From NCBI RefSeq assembly GCF_023017165.1, contig NZ_JALKBW010000001.1:1922001-1986000 (forward strand): a DNA stretch of 64,000 nt. The letters are read 5' to 3'. This DNA comes from Gordonia alkaliphila. GTDB taxonomy: Bacteria > Actinomycetota > Actinomycetes > Mycobacteriales > Mycobacteriaceae. Positions 7,938-15,706 of the stretch are shown here, piece by piece. The notes beneath the pieces were generated by a model, which was given only the letters and a program-made list of their open reading frames with translations, did not search any database and was not told where the DNA came from. Numbering within the stretch: position 1 is the first letter of the stretch; each line of letters opens with the position of its first letter. The position numbers and the translations under genes are program-made.

Positions 7938-9701
7938 ATGCGCACGTCATTGCTGGGGTCGGTCGCAGCCCTCGGGGTTGCGGCACTCATCGGTCTCACG
8001 GTCCCCGGCGTGGCGAGCGCGGACCCCACCGCGCCGCGATCCGGATCGCCCCGGCAGTCCGCTCCCGCGCCGAAACCCGCTCCGGTCGCACCCAAGCGCT
8101 CGGCCGTCGACGGGCCGATCGTCGCCTACCGCGACGGCGTGCCGGTGGTGCTGCCCAAGCACTTGACCGCCGCCGGGCAGGCCTCCTTCCTCGACGGCCT
8201 GCGCGCCCAGCTCACCGAGCAGGGCATGGCGCTGTATCAGCAGCTCATGCAGTTCCTGCCGATGGGCGGCGGCGGGAACGGGCCGTCCCGTGGGACGCCG
8301 GTGCTCACGGTCACACCGTCGTCGATCGCGCCCGGTTCCACGGTCGCCGTCTCCGGATCCGGCTATCGGCCCGGCGAGGACCTCTACGTGGTGCAGACCG
8401 TGGCGAAGCCGAGCTCCGGATACCCGTCGACCTACGCCGACGGCGGCGCCAAGCTCACGGTGCGCGGTGACGGCACTTTCGCCGCCACGCTGAAGATTCA
8501 GCGTTCGTTCAACGGCGTCGACTGCTCGGCGACCAAGTGCTTCGTCGCCAGCATCACCGCGTTCCCCAAGCTCACCGACCGCACGCAGGACGCGTGGGTG
8601 CCGATCACCCTCGCCGGTGCCGGTGCGGGTGCGGGTGCCGAGCAGCCCGATACCGCGCCGGCCGCCCAGGGGCCGGCGGCTCCGGCTCCCGGTGCTCCGG
8701 CGACCGGTCAGCCGGCGGTTTCGCTGAGCAAGTCCACCGGACTCAACCCGGCCGGGGACACCGTCACCGTGACCGGCCGCGGCTTCGGTACCTCCGGGCC
8801 CGGCGTCTATGTGGGCATCGCGCAGACTGACCAGCACTCGTCGACCGACGCGTCGGCCTTCGGTCCGGGCACGGTGTTCGTCTCCACCGCGAACGGCAAG
8901 CTGTCCTCCGACGGCTCGTTCTCGGTGCAGTTGCCCGTTGCGGCGCGGTTCGGCAAAGCCGACTGCACCAAGAACGCGTGTGCCGTGTACACCCTCGCCG
9001 CCCACGGTTCGACGGATCGCAGCCAGGACACGTCGACCGGTGTCTCCTTCGCCGGTGGCCCGTCCGCCGGAGCGGATGCGCCGGCGGCGTCACCCGCCGC
9101 TGAGCCTCCGGCCGCGGCCGGGACGGCTGCGGTGAGTCTGTCCACCACCAGCATTGCTTCGACCGGCGCCACCCCGATCACCGTCTCCGGCAAGGGCTTC
9201 TCGACCGCTGGCCCGGGTGTGTACCTCGGTGTCGCCGAGACGGCGCGGTACTCCACCACCGACGCGTCGGCGTTCGGGGCCGTGACCTACGTGCGGCCGG
9301 ACCAGATCGGCGCCGACGGTTCGTTCACCGTGACGCTCGACGTCGAGCCGGTCTTCGCCGCCGGCAACTGCGTCGAGAACCCGTGCGCGATCTACACGAT
9401 GGCGGCGCACGGATCGGCGGACCGCAGTCAGGACACCGCGACGCCGTTGACCATCAAGGGAGCGGACGCCGGTAAGCCTGCAGAGGGGAAGACCGCAGAG
9501 GGGAAGACCGCGTCCGACAAGGCGGCGAACGCCGCTTCGTCGCCCGGCTCGGCGTCGACCGACCCCGACGTCCAGGCCGTGGCCGCGACGTCGACGACCG
9601 ATGACTCGGTGAGTCCGTGGATCTGGGGCGCCGGCACGGCTGCCCTGGTGGTCGCCGCTGCGCTCGGCGGCCTGCTGCTGGGACGCCGCACTTCCCGGTA
9701 G
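7938..9701 (+). CDS. Secreted, membrane-anchored repeat protein, probably iron-regulated
   Basis: A 587-residue exported protein. A Sec signal peptide (MRTSLLGSVAALGVAALIG, cleavage likely after GVASA) leads to a Pro/Ala-rich linker. Three Ig-like repeats follow, beginning VLTVTPSS, VSLSKSTG and VSLSTTSI. Each has two nearby cysteines (DC...C) and ends near DRTQDA or DRSQDT. A Lys/Ala-rich spacer precedes a C-terminal membrane helix (IWGAGTAALVVAAALGGLLL) and the basic tail GRRTSR. No LPXTG motif is seen. The repeats resemble the neocarzinostatin-like/HtaA-associated domains of actinobacterial surface proteins as I remember them. With the upstream IdeR-like boxes, a role in heme or iron handling is plausible but unproven. 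The start at 7938 follows GGAAGG; a GTG at 7911 would bury the signal peptide. Confidence 0.8.
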   Translation: MRTSLLGSVAALGVAALIGLTVPGVASADPTAPRSGSPRQSAPAPKPAPVAPKRSAVDGPIVAYRDGVPVVLPKHLTAAGQASFLDGLRAQLTEQGMALYQQLMQFLPMGGGGNGPSRGTPVLTVTPSSIAPGSTVAVSGSGYRPGEDLYVVQTVAKPSSGYPSTYADGGAKLTVRGDGTFAATLKIQRSFNGVDCSATKCFVASITAFPKLTDRTQDAWVPITLAGAGAGAGAEQPDTAPAAQGPAAPAPGAPATGQPAVSLSKSTGLNPAGDTVTVTGRGFGTSGPGVYVGIAQTDQHSSTDASAFGPGTVFVSTANGKLSSDGSFSVQLPVAARFGKADCTKNACAVYTLAAHGSTDRSQDTSTGVSFAGGPSAGADAPAASPAAEPPAAAGTAAVSLSTTSIASTGATPITVSGKGFSTAGPGVYLGVAETARYSTTDASAFGAVTYVRPDQIGADGSFTVTLDVEPVFAAGNCVENPCAIYTMAAHGSADRSQDTATPLTIKGADAGKPAEGKTAEGKTASDKAANAASSPGSASTDPDVQAVAATSTTDDSVSPWIWGAGTAALVVAAALGGLLLGRRTSR

Positions 9702-9745
9702 CCCGCCGCTCCGGCGGCCTCACCCGCCCGGAGACCAGTCACTGG

Positions 9746-9793
9746 CATATAGCGGGGCACCTTGGTCATATTGACCAAGGTGCCCGCTATATG
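9746..9793. repeat. Near-perfect 22-bp inverted repeat hairpin
   Basis: The left arm 9746-9768 and right arm 9772-9793 are complementary over 22 bp, with a single bulged G and a 3-nt loop (TAT). It lies 45 bp after the stop of the secreted repeat protein, so it may be its terminator although no T-run follows. It also marks the edge of the defence island. It could instead be a mobile-element end or an operator. The structure is seen directly; its function is not known. Confidence 0.6.
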
Positions 9794-9908
9794 TCAGCGA
9801 ACTTCAGGAGAAGGCCTGCGCGTCGCCGTGGGGGAGGTCGTTGCCGAGAGCGGCCAGGATCCGGTCGTGCACGATGGTCGTGCTGGCCGCCGGAGATCTC
9901 CCAGCCGG

Positions 9909-10050
9909 TATTACCGGGCCTTAGTGGAAGCTGAACAGTCGTTGAACCGGGGCGAGATCACTTCGTTCATCATCGCGATGCTGGTACTGGTCGCGGAAGC
10001 CGAGAACCGCCTGCTTTGGGATCTTCGGGATCGCGGAAAAGGCCTGGACA
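9909..10050 (+). pseudogene. Remnant resembling the C-terminus of a Fic-family protein
   Basis: The 349-bp space between the secreted protein and hsdR has no complete gene. In one frame it encodes RYYRALVEAEQSLNRGEITS followed by FIIAMLVLVAEAENRLLWDL. That looks like the C-terminal helices found after the catalytic domain in Fic/DOC AMP-transferase proteins. There is no HPFxxGNG catalytic motif and no plausible start, and the frame runs into the 3' end of hsdR on the other strand. I read it as the tail of a gene lost when the island inserted or rearranged. The family assignment is from memory and weak. Confidence 0.3.
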
Positions 10051-13000
10051 CTAGCCTGCTGCTCGATTCACCTCTTCGATACGTGAGACGAGGTCGCGGA
10101 GGCGATCGAGGTCGAAGACTTGGTTGGGCCCCTGCGGCGCGGTGTCAGTGAACGGTGGTTCGTACAGCCGCCCTGGGTCCATTTCGCCGTTCCGCGTCAG
10201 GTAGTCCACGATCTGGCCGACGAAGTCAATCTGCTCGGCGGTGGCGTTCGTGTCCGACACGAACTCGGTGAAGAGCCCGTTCACAGCAGTGCGATCGAGA
10301 CCGACCAGCGAACGGATGAACCGGCCCAGGCCCTGCGCCGCGTTCACCTCGTTGGCGAAGTCGTCGTTGCTGCCCAGTCCGCTGGCGTCGAGGAGTTGTT
10401 GGAGCGACGCGAGATCGGCGTCGGTCAGCGGGGAACCCGAACGGAGCTTGCGGAGCGCGAGGTGCTCGGGTCGATCGAGCAGGTAGCTGCGCACCTTCGC
10501 GAGGAAACGGCTGCGGTCGGTGCCCGTCACCGAGATGGGCATGTCTACCTCGCCGACCTCACCGGTGAAGGTGTCGGTGAAATCCGAATACACCTGGACG
10601 CGCTGCTTCCGTTCCAGGAGTCCAACGAGCGAACGCAGGGTGGTGCGCGCCGACTCGAGCATTTCCAGCGTCACATCGGTCCACCACTCGGCGGAGGCCA
10701 CCTCACGGAGCAGCGGCTCCTGCGCGGCGATCTTGGGAATCGTCAGCTGCTCGAGAAGTCCCTCGGCGATGGATCGGACGCGCTCGGCTTCGCGCTCGGC
10801 CGTCGACTCGTCGCCGGTGATGAGGGCGAACTGCTCGCGCAGCACGATCAGGTCGAAGCGTTTGGCCATCTCGTCCGGATCCCGGACTTCGGTGGGCAGT
10901 CCGGCGAGTCGCTCGATCAGTTCGGCGGTCTGCAGTTCGGTCAAGGAATCCCACGCGGCGCGCTCGCTGTAGGTCTCCACGCTGCGCCGGTACGGGCGCA
11001 CCAGGAAGTTGTCCAGATTCATCCCGGCAACCTGTGTGCTGAGCAGGTCGGCGACGCCGCTCCTCAGACCAGGGGAGGCTTTACGACGATCCAGTGCCCC
11101 GATGAGTTCCACGCGGCAGGTGAAGAGCCGCTCCGACAACGACGCGCTGCGTCGCGCTTCGGCCGGCTTCGGATTTGCGCGGAAGTACTCGAAGTTGTCG
11201 CAGACATCGAAGATGAGAAAGTCGGTCTTGGGGTTGCCCGGCCCATAGAGATCCGGGCGCAGACGCGTGCCTCGCCCGACCATCTGCCAAAACTTGGTCT
11301 TGGACCGCACGGGTTTGAAGAACACCAGATTGACCACTTCGGGCACGTCGATGCCGGTGTCGAGCATGTCGACCGACACCGCGATGTGCGGGGCCGAATC
11401 GGCCTGGGCGAACTTGTCGATCAGATCGTCGCCGTGCGAGACCGCGTGGGTGATGACCGCGGCGAAGTGTCCCTTGTATTCCGGGTAGTTGGCGTCGAAG
11501 CGTTCAGCGATGAAGTCGGCGTGACGTTGATTCTTGGCGAAGATGATCGTCTTGCCGAGGCGGTCACCGCCGGCGACGCGGTGGCCGCGCGTCATCAGTA
11601 CCTCGAGCACCTTGTCGACGGTGTCGGTGTTGAACAGCCACGTGTTCACCGCATCCGCGGCGACCTCGCCGGGGATCTCCGTGTCCTCCTCGTCACCCCA
11701 ATCCTGAGCCTCCCAGCGCTCCTGTTCCTCCGGGGTGAGGTCGTCATATCGAATGCCCCGGCTAGGGAAGGTGAGCGGAATGGTCACGGCGCGGGGTGGC
11801 ACCAGCCATCCGTCGCTGATGGCTTCATCGAGGTCGTAATCGTCGGTGGGAACACCGGTTTCGAGGTGAAACAGCTGGTACGTGTTGTGGTCGACGTCCT
11901 CCTTCGGCGTCGCTGTGAGGCCGAGTAGGTACGAGTCGAAGTACTCGAAGATGCGACGGTACTTCTGGTAGACGGACCGGTGCGCCTCGTCGATCACGAT
12001 CAGATCGAAGTAACCGGGTCCGAAGCGACGACGGCCGTTGTCGAGTTCGTTGATCAGCCCCATCATCGTGGGGTAGGTCGACACGTACACCCGACCGTCG
12101 GTGTTCCGGTCGGTGAGCAGGTTGACCGGCGGCGAGTCGGGCAGGAACGTCTTGAACGCATTCGCAGCCTGTTTGACCAGGGCGACGCGGTCGGCGAGCA
12201 CCAGGATCCGGGTGGCCCAGTTAGCGCGAATCAGGATGTCCGACAACGCGATCACCGTGCGCGTCTTGCCGGAACCGGTGGCCATCACGAGCAGCGCAGC
12301 GCGTTGGGGCTTGTCTCCGTCGAAGCTCTGGGTGACCCGCCGGATCGCGCGCAGCTGATAGGGACGTTCGACGATCGAGGTATTGACCTGCACGTCGGCG
12401 AGCGGTCTGCGGGAGGTGCGGCGCTGCCGTTCGAGTTCGAGTTGATCGCGGGTGTAGAAGCCCTCGACCGGGCGGGGCGGATAGCGAAGGTCGTCCCAGA
12501 AGAAGATCTCGTCGCCGTTGGTGTAGAAGATGAACGGACGACGCCCGGTCATTTGCTCGAGTGCGTCGGCGTAGAGCTTGGCCTGGTGCTTGCCGACCGA
12601 CGCGTCCTTGCTGGTTCGTTTCGCCTCGATGACGGCCAAGGGGAGACCGTCGGCGCTCCAGAGGACGTAGTCGACAAAGCCGTTGCCTGTGCCGCCGGGC
12701 ATACCGGTGACCGGGTATTCGCGATCGCGCTGCTGGTCGAGGTCCCAGCCGGCCTCGCGCAACATCAGATCGATGATGCGTTCGCGGGTCTTGGCTTCGT
12801 TGTAGTCGTGTGTGTCCGGGGTTGCGGCAGCGGCGGCCTTCGCCTCGGCGATCTGGGCCTGGAGGCGGGCGATCAACTCGTCCTTCGACGCCGATTCGAG
12901 CTCGGCCGACGCACGCGCAGCGTCCGTCTGCGCGAGTTGCGCGTCGCGGGCCCGGACCTGATCGGCGAGGGATTTGCGTTCGGCTTCGGCGGATTCGAGC

Positions 13001-13515
13001 TGTTGGTCCTTGGCCTCGACCGACTGCGTGAGTTCCTTCAGCTGGGCAACGGTCTTGGCCATCGCCGGATTGTGCCCGGGTTTGGGCAGCAGGGACCGGT
13101 CGAACTGCCGCTGCGGAGCCGGCCTGGAATCGGGTCCCGAACCATACTCGTGGGCAAGCCACCAGAGGATGTGGAACAGCTCCTCGAGCAGCTCGATTCC
13201 GTCCTTCTTGGGGACGGCACCTTCCTCGTGCACCGCTCTATTGGCGCGCTCGCGGATGAAGTCCATCTTGCTCCGAACGCGCCGGGGCACGATGCTCTGG
13301 AACTGCGGATCGTGCAGCCGGCCGTTCAGGTCTCTGGACCCACGCGGCAGGGAGAGGCGTTCTGCAGTGAAGACCCACTTCACGGTGAGCTCCACGGCAT
13401 GGCGCGTGTAGAAGCACGTGGTCCGGCCGTCGAAGAGGGCGTCGCGCTCCGCGCTTTTTGCGCTCTCGTGAATTCGCGGCCATTCGGCTTTCAAGAACCC
13501 GAAATTTCCAGTCAT
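10051..13515 (-). CDS. hsdR: Type I restriction enzyme R subunit (HsdR)
   Basis: A 1154-residue restriction/translocation subunit. Residues 1-125 are a DUF4145/HEPN-like helical domain, and ~155-230 a long Ala/Glu/Lys-rich coiled coil. The nuclease domain follows with Asp282 and Glu297-x-Lys299 (PD-(D/E)xK; VDYVLW then VIEAKR). The SF2 motor has Walker A ATGSGKT at 412-418, DEAH at 509-512, and a C-terminal helicase lobe including MLDTGIDVPEV and MVGRGTRLRPDL. An EcoEI-type C-terminal region ends it. It cuts foreign DNA after ATP-driven translocation in complex with HsdM and HsdS. The start 13515 has GGGAGGC upstream; longer in-frame starts lack a site and overlap the lipoprotein gene. It is separated from hsdM/hsdS by mcrBC and a lipoprotein gene. 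Confidence 0.93.
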   Translation of the reverse strand: MTGNFGFLKAEWPRIHESAKSAERDALFDGRTTCFYTRHAVELTVKWVFTAERLSLPRGSRDLNGRLHDPQFQSIVPRRVRSKMDFIRERANRAVHEEGAVPKKDGIELLEELFHILWWLAHEYGSGPDSRPAPQRQFDRSLLPKPGHNPAMAKTVAQLKELTQSVEAKDQQLESAEAERKSLADQVRARDAQLAQTDAARASAELESASKDELIARLQAQIAEAKAAAAATPDTHDYNEAKTRERIIDLMLREAGWDLDQQRDREYPVTGMPGGTGNGFVDYVLWSADGLPLAVIEAKRTSKDASVGKHQAKLYADALEQMTGRRPFIFYTNGDEIFFWDDLRYPPRPVEGFYTRDQLELERQRRTSRRPLADVQVNTSIVERPYQLRAIRRVTQSFDGDKPQRAALLVMATGSGKTRTVIALSDILIRANWATRILVLADRVALVKQAANAFKTFLPDSPPVNLLTDRNTDGRVYVSTYPTMMGLINELDNGRRRFGPGYFDLIVIDEAHRSVYQKYRRIFEYFDSYLLGLTATPKEDVDHNTYQLFHLETGVPTDDYDLDEAISDGWLVPPRAVTIPLTFPSRGIRYDDLTPEEQERWEAQDWGDEEDTEIPGEVAADAVNTWLFNTDTVDKVLEVLMTRGHRVAGGDRLGKTIIFAKNQRHADFIAERFDANYPEYKGHFAAVITHAVSHGDDLIDKFAQADSAPHIAVSVDMLDTGIDVPEVVNLVFFKPVRSKTKFWQMVGRGTRLRPDLYGPGNPKTDFLIFDVCDNFEYFRANPKPAEARRSASLSERLFTCRVELIGALDRRKASPGLRSGVADLLSTQVAGMNLDNFLVRPYRRSVETYSERAAWDSLTELQTAELIERLAGLPTEVRDPDEMAKRFDLIVLREQFALITGDESTAEREAERVRSIAEGLLEQLTIPKIAAQEPLLREVASAEWWTDVTLEMLESARTTLRSLVGLLERKQRVQVYSDFTDTFTGEVGEVDMPISVTGTDRSRFLAKVRSYLLDRPEHLALRKLRSGSPLTDADLASLQQLLDASGLGSNDDFANEVNAAQGLGRFIRSLVGLDRTAVNGLFTEFVSDTNATAEQIDFVGQIVDYLTRNGEMDPGRLYEPPFTDTAPQGPNQVFDLDRLRDLVSRIEEVNRAAG

Positions 13516-13562
13516 GTGCCTCCCGTCACTGAAGTGAGATCCTGTCATACCGGACTGATCCT

Positions 13563-14465
13563 TCATCCGAAGGTCGGTCGGATGAGCTCGATGCCACCCT
13601 TGGTGCACTTGGCTGTGTAGCCGAATTGCTGGGAGGTTCCGTAGGTCGGCGCCGAGCACGACCAGCCCTGGTACTCCTTGATTCGAGCGTTGCCGTGGCT
13701 CCCGTCGTCGGGTGCGGCGAGGTAGCCGTCGATCACTGCGATGGCGTCGATGCACGAGATGGAGCCGCTGACCACCTGCACCGGGGTGTTGCCGGAGGCG
13801 ACGCCGCACATCGTGCCGGGCGCCACCGGTTCGGGGCCTTCGGTGTACGGGCCGTCCATCACGGCCGGGGGCGTCGACGAAGTGGTCTCGGCGGCAGTGG
13901 TCGAGGGGATAGTCGTCGTGGTGGTGGCCGTCGAAGCGGGCGCGGTGGACGGAGCGATGATCTCGCCGGTCTGGGTCACCGTGCCGTTGTCAGCGGTGAA
14001 ACCGGCAGTGGAACTCGCACATTGAATGCCGTGCTCGGGGAGTGTCGTGCACCGCAGCTCTCCCACCGTGATCCGGTGGTTCTCCGGCATCACCTTCGGG
14101 GTAAAGGGGCCGCCTTCGTCGATCGTGATCTGCACGCCGTCCTTGGTGAGGACAACGGTGTTCGGCGGGCCGACGAATACGTCGTTTTTCACCTCGGGCG
14201 CGTCCGCGGGGAAGTTCGCCGAGCATGAGATCCCAGCGGGATAGCCGGACCGCGCAGGGAACGCCGTGCAGATTCGATTGCCGTCGGCGGTGGCGTACGC
14301 CCAGGTGTAGTGGTCGGTATACATGGGGTTCACCCAGTCGGCCGGATTCACGTCGGTGATCGACGGCGTCGCTGCAGCGTTCTCGTCGGTGTCGCAGGCA
14401 GCGAGGGCGGGCACGAGTGCGAGCACTGCGCCGGCAGCGAGAAGTGACTTGGGGATGGTGCGCAC
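13563..14465 (-). CDS. Putative lipoprotein of unknown function inside the restriction island
   Basis: A 300-residue protein that I do not recognise. The N-terminus MRTIPKSLLAAGAVLALVPA ends in a lipobox (ALAAC, Cys24), so it should be an exported, lipid-anchored protein. The mature part has two Cys-containing regions: one (~residues 45-155) includes RICTAFPARSGYPAGISCSA, the other is C-terminal (~215-300). A Thr/Ser/Pro-rich low-complexity linker, typical of surface proteins, separates them. The start is GTG with a weak AGGA. It lies 95 bp after mcrC and 47 bp before hsdR, on the same strand. A cell-surface lipoprotein is unexpected between two cytoplasmic restriction modules. It may be a passenger, or it may act in the same defence process. 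Confidence 0.75.
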   Translation of the reverse strand: MRTIPKSLLAAGAVLALVPALAACDTDENAAATPSITDVNPADWVNPMYTDHYTWAYATADGNRICTAFPARSGYPAGISCSANFPADAPEVKNDVFVGPPNTVVLTKDGVQITIDEGGPFTPKVMPENHRITVGELRCTTLPEHGIQCASSTAGFTADNGTVTQTGEIIAPSTAPASTATTTTTIPSTTAAETTSSTPPAVMDGPYTEGPEPVAPGTMCGVASGNTPVQVVSGSISCIDAIAVIDGYLAAPDDGSHGNARIKEYQGWSCSAPTYGTSQQFGYTAKCTKGGIELIRPTFG

Positions 14466-14560
14466 GGCATTCCTAGGTGTAGTCGGGCACGACTTCGGGC
14501 TAGCCGTGAAACATACCGCGCGCCTACGACAATCCCGGAGAAGTCAGTCCTTGGGGGGAC

Positions 14561-15706
14561 CTAAAGTGTCACATCGAGCAGCCGTTCCCGAATGCTCGAC
14601 GTGGTGCCGGCGAGGTCCACACTCAGGAATCGGTAGCGGTGGCCTTGCATCACCGCCCACTCCTCCAGGTGATGGGCGACGGTCGGGTACAGCAGTACTC
14701 CTTCAGCAGTGGGGCCGAGTGTATCGGCGTCGTGCTGGGATTGGACGTACGCGTAGAGCTGGTACAGGTGCTTGCTCGCCAGGAGCGGTTTCCCCTGATC
14801 GCCGTCGTAGCTCCGGCTCGATTTGAGCGCTTCGGCGAACTTGGTCTCGATGATGATTCGCCGACTGCCCCGCTCGAGCTCGATGTCGGTGTTCATAATC
14901 GGCAGCACGGTGGGTAGGCCAGAGGATCGTGCGTCCAAAGGCCAGTAGCGCCAGGTGTTGCCAGCCTTCACCGACCACTCTGGGCGCAGGACCGCGCGAT
15001 AGAAGCCGCGTACCGCCTTCTCATAGAGTGCGCGAAACTTGTCCACGTCGCGCAGCGGTGTGCGCGACACGCGACGGTCTGCTTCCTCGGTCAGGATCAT
15101 CATGTCCAGCAACAACTTTGCCGCATCGACGGCATCGCGGTCATCGACCTCGTTGCGCCCCAGCACAATGTCTGCGGCAGCCCGTCGGTCGATGGGTCTC
15201 GGCGACACTCCGTATTGCGTCAGCTGGGTCGCGAGAGCGCGCGCCCGTCGTCGGAGTTCGTCGTGGCGGTGACTGGTGGCAGTCTTCGCGAACCCGCGAG
15301 CAACCTGGTCCAGGGCGGTCAGTAGCAGTCGATTGCGTGGATTATCGACGGTCAACTCGTCGAACCGGCATGCCACGCGGCCCTGGGCCAGCAGCATGCC
15401 GGACTCCGTAGCGAGGACGTCGATCCGTCCGCGCACGCGGGTCAGGACCGCATCGCGAGCCCGATAGTCACGGCCGAGGTTCCGGCGGAGGCGACGTTCG
15501 ACGGCGCTCACCAGAATCTCGGCGACGACATGTACCAGGTCGTCCGGGTTGTCCTCGGTACCCGCAGATTGCAGAGCGTGGTCGTGCTGAAACAGTTCCG
15601 AGGCATAGACCATGAGTAACCAGACATTGCGGACGGGGATCTTGGTCTTGGTGCCACTCAGGATCACGCCGGGTTCGCCGACGACTGCCGGGGATTCGGT
15701 CATCAT
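14561..15706 (-). CDS. mcrC: McrC-family restriction endonuclease subunit
   Basis: A 381-residue McrC-like protein. The N-terminal region begins IPVRNVWLLMVYASELFQ. The middle helical region is about the usual length. The C-terminal PD-(D/E)xK nuclease core reads IMNTDIELERGSRRIIIETKF, giving Asp and Glu-x-Lys catalytic residues. In McrBC systems McrC supplies the nuclease that is activated by the McrB GTPase ring on modified DNA. Its start overlaps the mcrB stop by four bases (ATGA), so the two are co-translated. It is longer than E. coli McrC but matches the 5-methylcytosine restriction-system (LlaJI/McrC) type found in actinobacteria. Confidence 0.9.
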   Translation of the reverse strand: MMTESPAVVGEPGVILSGTKTKIPVRNVWLLMVYASELFQHDHALQSAGTEDNPDDLVHVVAEILVSAVERRLRRNLGRDYRARDAVLTRVRGRIDVLATESGMLLAQGRVACRFDELTVDNPRNRLLLTALDQVARGFAKTATSHRHDELRRRARALATQLTQYGVSPRPIDRRAAADIVLGRNEVDDRDAVDAAKLLLDMMILTEEADRRVSRTPLRDVDKFRALYEKAVRGFYRAVLRPEWSVKAGNTWRYWPLDARSSGLPTVLPIMNTDIELERGSRRIIIETKFAEALKSSRSYDGDQGKPLLASKHLYQLYAYVQSQHDADTLGPTAEGVLLYPTVAHHLEEWAVMQGHRYRFLSVDLAGTTSSIRERLLDVTL

